Assembly: GCA_965214235.1 (NCBI GenBank)
Contig: CBDCBH010000003.1
Coordinates: 186,001 to 250,000 of the forward strand
DNA length: 64,000 nucleotides
Reading direction: 5' to 3'
Origin: Ilyomonas sp965214235
Lineage (GTDB): Bacteria; Bacteroidota; Bacteroidia; Chitinophagales; Chitinophagaceae
The first letter of the stretch is position 1. Each line of letters opens with the position of its first letter. The position numbers and the translations under genes were made by a program. The notes beneath the pieces were generated by a model. It was given only the letters and a program-made list of their open reading frames with translations. It was not told the DNA's origin and ran no database searches. This document shows, in pieces, positions 43,716 through 53,507 of the stretch.

Positions 43716-44675
43716 TTATAACAAGCCCAATACTTTTTTCTTCAAATTATACAAACGATAACCAGCCGTTACCGACAGCCGTAAGCGATCGTCAGCCAAA
43801 GTAGTGGCTGCAAAAAAATTTGTTGAGTTTGTGGTTTCAGCATTCAAATATAAATATATGTTGCCTGTACCGAAACCCGCAGCCAGTGCTGCTTTTACAA
43901 AGGCTGCAGGTTTTAGTTTATTCTCAATACCAAATTGATATAAACCACCCAAACCGGTTTCGGCATGAGGGCTAATAATGCATTTTCCGTTATTCCAAAC
44001 GATATTGTAACCATAACCAACCGAACCAATTAATGAAAGCCAGCGCGGATTATCGCTGATGAAACCTTTTACGCTATCGGTTACTGCCAAACCATTGGTT
44101 TGTAAGCCGAGCGCATAATAAGAAGGCCGAATATGAAATAAAAACGAACCGCAGTTTTTCAATTGTTGCTGACCTAAATATTGAGCGGCTTTATAAGAAT
44201 ATTTTTGCGCATTGCCAACCCGGAAAATATCAGCGCTTAAGTTAGTGTATCGCACGCCTTTAAGCGGTGTATAATTGTTTTTATACGTTTGCGATAACAA
44301 GCCTTTGTATATATCGCTGCTTGCCGAAAAACCCCAGCCATGATAATAACTTCTGAAATGAAAATTGTATGATTTAAATCCTTTCACCGCTTTGTCCCGG
44401 CTTGTAAACGGCACATTGATACCATACCCAACAATCAGCCATTTGTAGTTAAGATAAACGCCGCTAAACAAGCCATTGTTTGAAAAAAAATTAGCTACTT
44501 CCGCTTTATCTTTTCGAGTGTAAAAATGAAGGCTTGTACTGTTGTAGGCATTGGATAATTCAACATTGTTCGGCTTTGGATAATCGGCTATAAAGGCATC
44601 GCTATCTGTTTGCGCAAAAGCGTTGAAGCCAATGGCTGAAAATAAAATGAGTAAATAAAATTTACCACTGTGCAT
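43716..44675 (-). CDS. Outer-membrane protein, probably DUF4421
   Basis: 319 residues with signal peptide MHSGKFYLLILFSAIGFNAFAQ. The mature part is beta-rich and aromatic: GVYLNYKWLIVGYGINVPF, FHFRSYYHGWGFSASSDIY, FHIRPSYYALGLQTNG and a C-terminal LRLSVTAGYRLYNL. The 'YKWLxxxxGxxxPF' pattern and the run of YYxxG strands suggest the DUF4421 barrel family of Bacteroidota. No function is known. Its start lies 12 bases downstream of the stop of the VirJ-like hydrolase gene, so it is probably the last gene of the mprF-virJ operon. Confidence 0.62.
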   Translation of the reverse strand: MHSGKFYLLILFSAIGFNAFAQTDSDAFIADYPKPNNVELSNAYNSTSLHFYTRKDKAEVANFFSNNGLFSGVYLNYKWLIVGYGINVPFTSRDKAVKGFKSYNFHFRSYYHGWGFSASSDIYKGLLSQTYKNNYTPLKGVRYTNLSADIFRVGNAQKYSYKAAQYLGQQQLKNCGSFLFHIRPSYYALGLQTNGLAVTDSVKGFISDNPRWLSLIGSVGYGYNIVWNNGKCIISPHAETGLGGLYQFGIENKLKPAAFVKAALAAGFGTGNIYLYLNAETTNSTNFFAATTLADDRLRLSVTAGYRLYNLKKKVLGLL

Positions 44676-44687
44676 AATAAGGTTAGC

Positions 44688-45338
44688 TTATAATCTCTTT
44701 ACAATTGTTGCAACTAACCCGGTAACGTTATCGTCATAATGATGATCGCCTGTAAAAACAAGAGTGCTTACTTTCGGGTTCTTTATTTCTTTAACGGGAA
44801 CATCGGTTTCTTTATTACCATATACAATTAAAACAGGACTGTTCAACTTGTTAATTTCTGCAGGTACGCTGCTGCCTTTGTGGCTATAAAAAAGGTGTAC
44901 GGCAAAATCGGTTGTATAGGATGGCGATAATAAAATAGTATGTTTTGTTTTATTGATAATATTTGAAGAAAGCCGGGTTTGAATAAATGGTAATACATCT
45001 GCGCCGAACGAGTATCCCACCAGAATAACATTGCTGCGCTTCCATACTAATAAGTAGTGAAGAATCAAATCATTGATGTCTTTGGCAGCCATATCAGGCA
45101 GCTTCGTTCTAAAAAAATACGACCTTGCATTTAATGCTACAACCGGATAACCCAAACCGTTCCATTGCTTCATAAAAGAAGTGGAAAAGCTATTAAAACC
45201 ACCATCACCGCTAATGTAAAAAACAATTGGCTTGCTCATGTCTTTACTGCCTAAAGTATCTATCGGCAAATCGGTTTGAGCCATCGTTTTGCTTTGCATA
45301 AAAAAAAACAATAAAACAACAATCAGCTTATTCATCAT
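44688..45338 (-). CDS. Exported VirJ/AcvB-like alpha/beta hydrolase
   Basis: 216 residues. Signal peptide about 1-20 (LIVVLLFFFMQSKTMAQ). The core matches the AcvB/VirJ domain: FYISGDGGFNSFSTSFMKQW (oxyanion loop), the nucleophile elbow ILVGYSFGADVLPF with serine in GYSFG, and a distal TGDHHYDDN with histidine. In Agrobacterium, AcvB hydrolyses lysyl-phosphatidylglycerol in the periplasm. This gene starts inside the end of mprF (11-base overlap), whose product makes that lipid, so the same activity is a strong inference here. A Bacteroidota example of the pair is worth testing. Confidence 0.8.
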   Translation of the reverse strand: MMNKLIVVLLFFFMQSKTMAQTDLPIDTLGSKDMSKPIVFYISGDGGFNSFSTSFMKQWNGLGYPVVALNARSYFFRTKLPDMAAKDINDLILHYLLVWKRSNVILVGYSFGADVLPFIQTRLSSNIINKTKHTILLSPSYTTDFAVHLFYSHKGSSVPAEINKLNSPVLIVYGNKETDVPVKEIKNPKVSTLVFTGDHHYDDNVTGLVATIVKRL

Positions 45339-47919
45339 ACAACGGTTTCATGGCTTTATTTAAGGCAGCCGGCAATTGAATTAAATCAAAATCATTATCG
45401 TAAACCAGGTATTTATTCACCCATTCCGAAGCGTATTTTTCTTTAAAAGAACGCAAGCCATGATAGTGCCGGAAGCGTTTTATTTTCTTATAGGCATACT
45501 TCATTACTTTTTCAATAGTAGTATCGGCTTCTTCCAACCCCGACATTGGCGCCAGGCCTAAATTCAAATAAGTTTTACCCAGTTCTTTCGCATAATTTAT
45601 TAACTCTATAATCAGTGCGTCCATACAACCGCCGGGCGCATCGGCGGTTTTGCGTATAAGATCGTACGTGCATTCGCCAGGCGCATAATCGGGTATGATA
45701 TTAAGAAAAGCAACAGGTTTGTTTTCGTTGTTTACTGTGGCAATAACATCTTGCTGCTGCAACTGTTTTTCATCCCATTTGCCCTGCGAAAAAATCATCT
45801 CTTCACGGTTATAAGTTATAAGCCATTCATCGGAAATAGCTTTCAACGATTGGATAAATTCCTGGCTTTGCGGCGCTTTGTAAACCGAGGTAATAAACCC
45901 TTTTTTTTGCAAGCTATTCAAACCATTACGAAGCGATTTTTTATCTCTTCCTGCAAGATCAAAACCCGATACGTTTGTAATGGCTTCCTGTCCAATTAAT
46001 AAATACTTTTTATTTAGCGATATAAATTTAGAAAGCATAGATTCATCTACCCGATAGTATGCCGTTTTTAAACCTTTCTTTTTACAGTACTCTGCAAACT
46101 CATTTAATATTAGCATTTTGTTTTCTTCAGCGCAAACAGGCAATTCAAGAACAATAGCATAACCACGTTCAATGCGATAGGCAACAAAACCATCATAATG
46201 TTTTGAAAAACAAAACAGCTTATCGTCCGATACTTTAAAAAAATCAATAGCCGAATTGCCATATTTCTCTACCAGTTGCATTGCTTTTGCCTTTTCCTTA
46301 TGCAGTTGAGAGATGCTTACATAAGGCTTAACAAAAGCATATAACAAAAACACCCAGGCCGCTGTTGCAAACACATACATAGAAATTAGAAAGTCGCTGC
46401 CGTAGCGGGTTACAGGTTGCAGGTTTGTTTTTTGCAACAAAAAAATAAGCATTGTATCTTTTAATGATTGATACCTGTTAAAATCAATATTAAAATGGCG
46501 CTTCTGTAAAAAATAAAAACCAACAAAACCATAAACCAGCAATGCGAAAAATATGATCAGGCCTGTTATAGTAGCTCTGTTAATTAAACGTGGATCGGTG
46601 CGTGCATTGTATTGCTTGCGAGTGAAAAACAGCGACAATAAAACCGCAAATGCAAGTAGCGCTTCTTCCCAGTCAAGACCTTTAAAAATATGTCCAGCCA
46701 ACGATAACAGTGTGCAAACAACCGCTATCCACCAGGCATTGCGCAGGCCACGCACCATGTAAGCCGCCGTTATAATTAAGGTAATACCAAAATATATAAC
46801 AAGCGTGTTAGTTGCATGAATAGTATCCTGAGGAAGAAATTGATGAACGAGTTTAATTCTGTCGGCGAGCGGCGGCGTAAGAACCGATAAAATATTGACG
46901 ATGCCCAATAAAAAAATAAAGAACGATGGGAACAATCGCAGAAACAAATTTTTACCTTTTACAAGAAAGGCGAACAATCCGAATAATAAAGGAAGCCAAA
47001 ACTCGAATGTGCGATACACCAGCGTGATGGCAAGCGCTTCAACAGCCGGATAACCAAAACTTTGCAGCACATAAGCCACAGATAATTCAACCGCGCCAAC
47101 GCCCTTTAGAAATGGAGATGCAACCGAAAGCAAAACTGAAATAACATAAGCCAAACCGGCTGCCTGCAGCGATGGATTTGCATGAACCGCCAGCATTGAA
47201 ATATACAAATGCGCAATGCCGCAAAACTCAACACCAAGAGAAGAAAGAATTGTATAAACATAAGATTTTGTCCTCACCTCTGCACCTGTAATTTCTTTTA
47301 CACGAGAGGCTGTTTTCGGATATTTATGTTGCAGCCATTGGAATATTTTTTTTTCTTTTCTAACGGCATACATCAAATAAAATAAAGCAAAAATAAAAAC
47401 CGATAACAGGAGTAAGCCAGTTGTGGTTTCGCTTTGGTTTTTGTTTTTTCCAAACGATGTAAACAACACAACAATACTGATAATAAATGTTGATAAAACA
47501 CCTGCAAAACCAAACAAGCCCGAAGCCTGATAAATAATAAGCTTATCTTTTATTTGGTGCTTTATACTTTTAGGTATGTAAGCCAATGCGCTAACCCCCC
47601 CGCCCGGCAAAAACACAGATAAAAAGTTTCTTTTTAAAAATAATTCGATACATGATTTCCACGAAAGTTTTTGATTAATTGCCTGAAAGCTGCTTACATA
47701 CATACCCGATTGAAAAAGAACGAAAGCTAACGTAATGATGGCTGCAACCAGCAACCAGCCTTTGTTTGCTGTATGCAAAAATGGAATGATGGTGCTTACC
47801 TCGCTCCGTTGCTGATGAAAAAAATAAACGCCTATCATCAGGAACAAAACAGCCAGTATTTCCCGCCAGTAGAGATATTTAGGTAACTTAATTTTTTTAT
47901 TGAACAAAGAAATTTCCAT
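45328..47919 (-). CDS. mprF: MprF-type lysylphosphatidylglycerol synthase/flippase
   Basis: 863 residues, the full MprF length. The N-terminal half (about 1-500) has around 13 membrane spans, including the flippase core (FLPGGGVSALAYIPKSIKHQ, GVGAVELSVAYVLQ). The C-terminal half (about 530-860) is the DUF2156 GNAT-like synthase (GNSAIDFFKVSDDKLFCFS, then LNSLQKKGFITSVYKAP and TYDLIRKTADAPGGCMDALI), which moves an aminoacyl group from tRNA to phosphatidylglycerol. The product lowers the negative surface charge and gives resistance to cationic peptides. It is first of a three-gene operon with a VirJ-like hydrolase and DUF4421. Confidence 0.9.
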   Translation of the reverse strand: MEISLFNKKIKLPKYLYWREILAVLFLMIGVYFFHQQRSEVSTIIPFLHTANKGWLLVAAIITLAFVLFQSGMYVSSFQAINQKLSWKSCIELFLKRNFLSVFLPGGGVSALAYIPKSIKHQIKDKLIIYQASGLFGFAGVLSTFIISIVVLFTSFGKNKNQSETTTGLLLLSVFIFALFYLMYAVRKEKKIFQWLQHKYPKTASRVKEITGAEVRTKSYVYTILSSLGVEFCGIAHLYISMLAVHANPSLQAAGLAYVISVLLSVASPFLKGVGAVELSVAYVLQSFGYPAVEALAITLVYRTFEFWLPLLFGLFAFLVKGKNLFLRLFPSFFIFLLGIVNILSVLTPPLADRIKLVHQFLPQDTIHATNTLVIYFGITLIITAAYMVRGLRNAWWIAVVCTLLSLAGHIFKGLDWEEALLAFAVLLSLFFTRKQYNARTDPRLINRATITGLIIFFALLVYGFVGFYFLQKRHFNIDFNRYQSLKDTMLIFLLQKTNLQPVTRYGSDFLISMYVFATAAWVFLLYAFVKPYVSISQLHKEKAKAMQLVEKYGNSAIDFFKVSDDKLFCFSKHYDGFVAYRIERGYAIVLELPVCAEENKMLILNEFAEYCKKKGLKTAYYRVDESMLSKFISLNKKYLLIGQEAITNVSGFDLAGRDKKSLRNGLNSLQKKGFITSVYKAPQSQEFIQSLKAISDEWLITYNREEMIFSQGKWDEKQLQQQDVIATVNNENKPVAFLNIIPDYAPGECTYDLIRKTADAPGGCMDALIIELINYAKELGKTYLNLGLAPMSGLEEADTTIEKVMKYAYKKIKRFRHYHGLRSFKEKYASEWVNKYLVYDNDFDLIQLPAALNKAMKPLYDE

Positions 47920-47974
47920 TGTAGCTTAATAATGTTAAAAATAGATTGTCTTCTGCCTCTCTTCATCTTAAACG

Positions 47975-49141
47975 TTAAGACGAGTTTTTATAAGATAACA
48001 TCAAAAAAAAGATAACCAGACCAAACAGAGAAATAATGCCAAACGACCATTGTAAACCAGCTTCCTGCGCAATAAAACCTACCGAAGGCGGCACTACCAA
48101 AAAGCCAAAATAACCAATGGTTGAAACCGATGCAAGAGCCGCGCCGCTACTGGTTTTTGTTGATTGCCCGGCAAGGCTGAATACCAGCGGAATAATGCAC
48201 GAAACACCAAATCCCGTCATTACAAAACCCATTATAGCTGTGGCACGATACGGCAAAACAACAGCCAGCAATAAACCCGCACTGATAAGTAAACCGCTGT
48301 ATTTTAAAATGGGTACAATGCCCAGCTTGTTTACTAATTTATCGCCTGCCAAGCGACCCGTTGTCATAGCAATCATGTACACAACAAAAGCCGCTGTGGC
48401 TGCGCCTTTCGCGGCGCCAATCACTTTTTGAAAATAAATACCGCTCCAGTCGTACATAACATTTTCGCAAGCCATGGAAGCAAAAGCAATTAAAGAAAAT
48501 TTCAACAAGTATTTATCCGGCAAAGAAAACAAAGGCTTCCCCGGTTGTGGTTCATGCTTTTTATAAAACATGTATGGATAACATAAAAAAGATAACGCCA
48601 ATAACACAATGCTGATGGATAAAAAATGATAGTAAATAGAAACGGTTGTTGAAGCAATCAGTGTTGTAAACAAATAGCCAACCGCCGCGCCTGCAAAACC
48701 AGCCATACTCCACAAACCATGAAAAGAAGTCATGATAGATTTGCCATACAAACCCTGCACTTCAACCGCCTGCGCATTCATAGACAGATTTAACAAATTT
48801 CGCGATGAACCAAATAAAAAAAGTATGGTTGCCAACTGCCATACCTTAGTTGTAAAAGCCAGCAAACCCAGTACTATATTATAAAAAACCGCACCAAACA
48901 ATGTGATGCTTTTGCTGCTGTACATATTTAATAACTTGCCGGTAAAGGGCACTGTTACCAGCACACCAATGGGAGATGCTAACAACAAAGTGCCCAGCTT
49001 TGCATCGCTCAAATGCAATTGCTGCTGAAACGCCGGTATGCGTGATGCCCATGTGGAATAGCCAAAACCCGAAATAAAGAAAAAAAGGGTAGTGGCGATA
49101 CGATATGTTCCGGGAGACTTGCTTATGCCATGCAGGTTCAT
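47975..49141 (-). CDS. MFS transporter
   Basis: 388 residues from the ATG at 49141; the frame is open for 20 more codons, but a perfect -7 box (49147-49154) ends six bases upstream of this ATG and the upstream residues are polar. Twelve membrane spans. LFFFISGFGYSTWASRIPAFQQQLHLSDAKLG at the start and TGRLAGDKLVNKLG (the loop between TM6 and TM7) are typical of the FucP/YbjJ-like branch. The substrate is unknown, possibly a sugar or an exported metabolite. It looks monocistronic. Confidence 0.85.
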   Translation of the reverse strand: MNLHGISKSPGTYRIATTLFFFISGFGYSTWASRIPAFQQQLHLSDAKLGTLLLASPIGVLVTVPFTGKLLNMYSSKSITLFGAVFYNIVLGLLAFTTKVWQLATILFLFGSSRNLLNLSMNAQAVEVQGLYGKSIMTSFHGLWSMAGFAGAAVGYLFTTLIASTTVSIYYHFLSISIVLLALSFLCYPYMFYKKHEPQPGKPLFSLPDKYLLKFSLIAFASMACENVMYDWSGIYFQKVIGAAKGAATAAFVVYMIAMTTGRLAGDKLVNKLGIVPILKYSGLLISAGLLLAVVLPYRATAIMGFVMTGFGVSCIIPLVFSLAGQSTKTSSGAALASVSTIGYFGFLVVPPSVGFIAQEAGLQWSFGIISLFGLVIFFLMLSYKNSS

Positions 49142-49146
49142 GGCTG

Positions 49147-49154
49147 CAAAAATA
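49147..49154 (-). promoter_or_regulatory. -7 box TATTTTTG of the MFS gene
   Basis: Exact TAnnTTTG match on the minus strand, followed by CAGCC and the ATG at 49141. A transcript from here would be nearly leaderless, which also fixes the start codon choice. Confidence 0.55.
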
Positions 49155-49220
49155 TCAAGCGCAAAGTGAAGTTGATGTAAAGTTTTTTGGTTCTTCTCCA
49201 ATCCATCAACCGCAGCGGCA

Positions 49221-49979
49221 TTATTTTGAAAATTGTTGAATACTTCGGGTTATAGTTTGATACAACTCATACCAATCCGGAAAGGCTTGCAGCATCGTAA
49301 GATGGCGCTGAATGGTATAGGTGTCGTGCCGGATGGCCGGACCGGTTTGCAGTTGCGCAGGATGAAAATATTGCAGCCGTTCTGCGGTTTCTTTAATTAA
49401 TGGAAATAGATTTTTAAAATTGATGTTTTTTTTATTGCAAAAATCTTCCGTAAGTGCATACAAATGATTGGTAAAATTTGAACAAAGCACAGCAGCAACA
49501 TGATAGTTTAATCTTTCCTCATCGTTTGCCACCATTGCTTTGTTGCCGGTTGAAGAAGCTAATTCATACAGTATATCAACATTTGTTTTTGTATTGGCGT
49601 CAATAAAAAAAGGTATAGCCGGAAGCTGATTCACCTCTTTTCGTAAACTTTGCAACGGATACATCACCCCATAATTCGTAAACCGGTGCAAAACTTCTTT
49701 TGAAGTAGCGCCGCTGGTATGCACAATCAGCGTTTTACAGGCAACAATTTGCTGCGCTATGGTTTCAATAGCATTGTCGGAAACGGCAATAATACAAACA
49801 TCAGCATCGGTATTAATTTTTAAAACATCGCGGTTGGCTTTTGCATTCATCCTTCCTGAAACTTCATTCAATGCAGTTTCGTTTCTGCCATAAACTTCAA
49901 CTACTTTATGGTTCGCTTCCAATAACAACTTGCCTAATATAACAGCTACACTGCCTGTTCCAACCAACGTTATGTTCAT
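49221..49979 (-). CDS. Rossmann-fold / DUF2520 oxidoreductase-like protein
   Basis: About 252 residues from the ATG at 49979. The 39 upstream codons cross a terminator hairpin (50037-50058) and are rejected. MNITLVGTGSVAVILGKLLLE is the NADP-binding start (GxGxxA-like); VCIIAVSDNAIETIAQQI and LIVHTSGATSKEVL follow, as in ProC- and 6-phosphogluconate-dehydrogenase-related proteins. The C-terminal helices (HVAAVLCSNFTNHLYALTEDFC) are the DUF2520 domain. It probably reduces or oxidises a small metabolite in the cytoplasm; substrate unknown. Confidence 0.85.
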   Translation of the reverse strand: MNITLVGTGSVAVILGKLLLEANHKVVEVYGRNETALNEVSGRMNAKANRDVLKINTDADVCIIAVSDNAIETIAQQIVACKTLIVHTSGATSKEVLHRFTNYGVMYPLQSLRKEVNQLPAIPFFIDANTKTNVDILYELASSTGNKAMVANDEERLNYHVAAVLCSNFTNHLYALTEDFCNKKNINFKNLFPLIKETAERLQYFHPAQLQTGPAIRHDTYTIQRHLTMLQAFPDWYELYQTITRSIQQFSK

Positions 49980-50036
49980 GCTTTGTTTTAATACTGGTGA
50001 AAGTAAACAATGCTTTGTTTTTGGAATAAAAACAAA

Positions 50037-50058
50037 AGGCTGCCTATAAAGACAGCCT
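50037..50058 (-). terminator. Intrinsic terminator of the small exported protein gene
   Basis: AGGCTG / CAGCCT six-base stem, with TTTTGTTTTT following on the minus strand. It separates 50090-50536 from the DUF2520 gene. Confidence 0.6.
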
Positions 50059-50089
50059 GTATTACAAACAGAAAACCTACTAACAAATA

Positions 50090-50536
50090 TTACCAACCCT
50101 GGTTATTATAACCGCGGTCATGATGATCGAATCTATCATCCCGACGATTAAATCTGCGGTCATTTTGATACGCCATAGCACGGTTTGAATAGTCGTAGTT
50201 TCTAAACCTTTCTGCATGAAAACGATTCTCGTTCCATACATCAAAACCATGATGGTTCACAACAAACCGTGGCTGATTATCTAACCAAATGTAGCGGGGC
50301 AAATGGTACGAAACCGTCCATGTTCCGCGAAACGGATAAATGTATTGCTGCGTACCAAAGCTGTAATACACGTTACTTTGCGGATAATAATAAAACGATT
50401 GCTGGCGATTATCGTGGCAATCATTTCCTTGCTGCGTATAAGGCGCATTTCCGTCCTGGTCGTACTGTGCAGAGGCGTTGTTGCTAATAAAAACAAAAGC
50501 AGCAACTACAACGATGAAGTAAAAAATTGTTTTCAT
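50090..50536 (-). CDS. Small exported aromatic/Arg/Asp-rich protein (148 aa)
   Basis: The signal peptide MKTIFYFIVVVAAFVFISNNASAQ is clear. The middle part FYYYPQSNVYYSFGTQQYIYPFRGTWTVSYHLP then YIWLDNQPRFVVNHHGFDVW resembles Bacteroidota periplasmic proteins with a short beta-rich WxVxxxLP core. The tail (about 105-148) is low complexity with R, D, N, Y and H (DRRFNRRDDRFDHHDRGYN) and is probably disordered; it could bind metal or cell-surface polymers. No known function. Confidence 0.7.
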   Translation of the reverse strand: MKTIFYFIVVVAAFVFISNNASAQYDQDGNAPYTQQGNDCHDNRQQSFYYYPQSNVYYSFGTQQYIYPFRGTWTVSYHLPRYIWLDNQPRFVVNHHGFDVWNENRFHAERFRNYDYSNRAMAYQNDRRFNRRDDRFDHHDRGYNNQGW

Positions 50537-50862
50537 AATTGAACGTTTTAATTACTTATGTTGACATATTGAAAATAGCTTGGTAAAACGAGTTTGATGG
50601 GTTTAACATTTTACTGCTTATTTTTTCTTGCTTTAATATTGCATAGAAACGATTGGGCTTTTACTAAAAGATTGGCATTTGTTTTTACTGCAGTTTACTG
50701 TTCTTTTTAAGAAGAACTTTTATGTAAAAACGAGATGAAACAATTGATAAAAAAGGTTGTTGAAAAAAGTAAAAAGTATGTGTAAAGTTTCATTGTCAGC
50801 AATCTGTATTCGGTAAAGTATAGTATATTTAAAGGATAAACAAAAGAGAGCAAGCACACATA
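50537..50862. other. Divergent intergenic region upstream of topA
   Basis: 326 bases between the exported protein gene (minus) and topA (plus). Two short hairpins are visible (CTTTTACTAAAAG at about 50656 and GTTCTT..AAGAAC at about 50700). A -7-like TATATTTA (50823-50830) lies 32 bases upstream of the topA ATG. No open frame of interest. Confidence 0.45.
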
Positions 50863-53214
50863 ATGGCAAAGAATTTATTGATAGTAGAATCGCCTGCAAA
50901 AGCAAAAACAATAGAGAAAATTTTGGGTGATGATTTTGAAGTGAAAAGTTGTTATGGACATATTCGCGATTTAGAAAAAGACGATATGGGCATTGACATT
51001 AAACACAATTACAAACCTCGTTACATTGTTCCTGAAGATAAGCAAAAGGTTGTAAAAGAACTAAAGCAGGTTGCCAAAAAATCGGGCGAAGTTTGGCTGG
51101 CAACAGATGAGGACCGCGAAGGCGAAGCCATAAGCTGGCACTTGTGTGAAGTGCTGGGTTTAGACCCGTTAACTACAAAGCGAATTGTGTTTCATGAGAT
51201 AACCAAACCTGCAATAAAAAAAGCAGTGGCGCAACCCCGCCTTTTAGATATGAACCTTGTGAATGCACAACAGGCAAGGCGCGTATTGGATAGGATTGTA
51301 GGCTTTGAATTGAGCCCGGTATTGTGGCGCAAAATAAGTATGCGCAACTCGTTAAGCGCAGGCAGAGTGCAAAGTGTAGCGGTGCGTTTAATTGCAGATC
51401 GGGAAAGAGAAATCAATGTATTTAAACCTGTTTCATCTTTTAAAATTGAAGCTCTTTTTTCTGCACCTGATGCCAATGGAAAGCCTGTTAATTTTATCGC
51501 CGAAGGCGCTAAACAAAAAGATGAAGAAGGTGCGCAAACCTTTCTGCAAAGTTGTGCCGGTGCAGTTTACACAGTAAGGGATGTGCAGGTGAAGCCAACA
51601 AAAAAATCGCCCGCGGCGCCTTTTACAACATCAACTTTACAGCAGGAAGCAAGCCGTAAGTTAGGATATGGCGTGAGCAAAACCATGCTGCTTGCCCAGA
51701 AATTGTATGAGAACGGGCACATTTCCTATATGCGTACCGATAGCGTAAATGTAAGCGATACGGCAATGGAGGACATTGAAAGCAGAATCAGCAACCAGTA
51801 TGGCAAAAATTATGTGCAGCAGCGCAAATACAAAAACAAAAATGAAAGCGCGCAGGAAGCGCACGAAGCCATTCGCCCAACATACATGAACAATACAACG
51901 GTGAATGATGCCGACACCAAACGGTTGTATGAATTAATTTGGAAGCGCACAATGGCTTCGCAAATGGCAGATGCGCAATTAGAAAGAACAATTGCTAAAA
52001 TTAATATTTCAACCAACAACGCAGACCTTACCGCCGAAGGTGAAGTGCTAAAGTTTGATGGCTTTTTAAAAGTGTATTTGGAAAGCAGAGATGAGGAAGA
52101 TGAAAACGATGATGAACATGAAGAAGGATCGTTACCACCTTTAAAAAAAGATATGAAGCTTTCGTTTAGAGAGATGAAAGCCGTAGAACGTTTTACCCGT
52201 GCGGCTCCCAGGTACACCGAAGCATCGCTGGTAAAAAAATTAGAAGAATTAGGCATTGGCCGCCCCTCTACTTATGCGCCCACTATTTCAACTATTTTAA
52301 AAAGAGGTTATGTTGAAAAGCGTGATAAAGAAGGAACAAAAAGAGACTACCGGGTGCTGATTTTAAAAAATAACCAGGTTCATAAAACGCTTGAACACGA
52401 AAACACGGGTGCCGAAAAATCAAAATTATTTCCCACGGATTTGGGTCTTGTTGTTACTGACTTTTTAAACCAGTACTTTGATGATATTATGGACTATGGT
52501 TTCACCGCAAAAATTGAAACCGAGTTTGATGAAATTGCAAACGGCAATGAGAAGTGGACAAAGATGGTAGATGATTTTTATCAGCCTTTTAAAAATGATA
52601 TCGCCAATACGTTAGAAACAGCGCAACGAGCCAAAGGTGAACGGGAATTGGGCACTGATCCGGTTAGCGGGAAGAAAGTCATTTCGCGAATTGGAAAATT
52701 TGGACCGATGGTGCAAATTGGTGATACCAACGATGAAGAAAAGCCACGTTTTGCCAAGTTGAAAGCCGCACAAAGCATTGAAACCCTAACGCTGGAAGAT
52801 GCTATGGAATTGTTTAAACTGCCTCGACATTTGGGCTTGTTTGAAGGCAGTGAAGTAACAGCGAATATTGGTCGCTTCGGTCCTTATATCGCTCATGATA
52901 AAAAGTTTTATTCATTAACCAAAGAACAAGACCCGTACAGCATAACACTGGAAGAAACAGCGCCAATTATTGAAGAAAAACGAAAAGCAAAAGATGATCG
53001 TACCATCCAGGTATTTGCGAAAGAAAAAATACAGGTTTTAAAAGGACCTTACGGACCTTACATAAAGCAAGGCTTACGCAACTACAAGCTTACCAAAGAG
53101 CAGCAGGAACGTGTGGCTTCATTAACCATTGAAGAAGTAAAATCCATTATTGAAAATATAAAAGCGAACCCACCAAAAAAGCCTGCAAAAAAGAGCAGTA
53201 AACGGAGTGCATAA
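50863..53214 (+). CDS. topA: DNA topoisomerase I
   Basis: 783 residues. It relaxes negative supercoils by cutting one strand. The Toprim domain begins NLLIVESPAKAKTIEKILG (E9) and contains TDEDREGEAISWHL (acidic triad). The catalytic tyrosine is Y289 in GHISYMRTDSVNV. The C-terminal half has three TopA C-terminal repeats (KVISRIGKFGPMVQIG, EVTANIGRFGPYIA, IQVLKGPYGPYIKQG) and a lysine-rich tail (KKPAKKSSKRSA) that binds DNA. There are no zinc-finger cysteines, as in other Bacteroidota TopA proteins. It seems monocistronic. Confidence 0.97.
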   Translation: MAKNLLIVESPAKAKTIEKILGDDFEVKSCYGHIRDLEKDDMGIDIKHNYKPRYIVPEDKQKVVKELKQVAKKSGEVWLATDEDREGEAISWHLCEVLGLDPLTTKRIVFHEITKPAIKKAVAQPRLLDMNLVNAQQARRVLDRIVGFELSPVLWRKISMRNSLSAGRVQSVAVRLIADREREINVFKPVSSFKIEALFSAPDANGKPVNFIAEGAKQKDEEGAQTFLQSCAGAVYTVRDVQVKPTKKSPAAPFTTSTLQQEASRKLGYGVSKTMLLAQKLYENGHISYMRTDSVNVSDTAMEDIESRISNQYGKNYVQQRKYKNKNESAQEAHEAIRPTYMNNTTVNDADTKRLYELIWKRTMASQMADAQLERTIAKINISTNNADLTAEGEVLKFDGFLKVYLESRDEEDENDDEHEEGSLPPLKKDMKLSFREMKAVERFTRAAPRYTEASLVKKLEELGIGRPSTYAPTISTILKRGYVEKRDKEGTKRDYRVLILKNNQVHKTLEHENTGAEKSKLFPTDLGLVVTDFLNQYFDDIMDYGFTAKIETEFDEIANGNEKWTKMVDDFYQPFKNDIANTLETAQRAKGERELGTDPVSGKKVISRIGKFGPMVQIGDTNDEEKPRFAKLKAAQSIETLTLEDAMELFKLPRHLGLFEGSEVTANIGRFGPYIAHDKKFYSLTKEQDPYSITLEETAPIIEEKRKAKDDRTIQVFAKEKIQVLKGPYGPYIKQGLRNYKLTKEQQERVASLTIEEVKSIIENIKANPPKKPAKKSSKRSA

Positions 53215-53507
53215 TTGTTTATTTTTTTGATCACCTCTGTTAATTTCTAAATTTTTTAAAGGTTTTTTTGTTTACATAAAACGGCATATTTAAACCGTTA
53301 AGAACCTATTTTCAATGAAAATTATAAAAGCAATACTTCACTTTATTTAATTCAACCTGATGTTTTGATTTAAAATTTTATAGGTATGTTTTTGAAAGTA
53401 TTCTTCCATGAAAAAAAATTCCGGAAAACATCACAATTATTCACAACAACTGCATAACTTTCTTTCATAAAAATGAAAAACAGAACGTAGTTTGTATACG
53501 AAGATTA

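Noticed and set aside
49980..50096. 39-codon N-terminal extension of the DUF2520 protein
   Set aside because: It crosses the terminator hairpin at 50037-50058; the Rossmann start is at the ATG at 49979.
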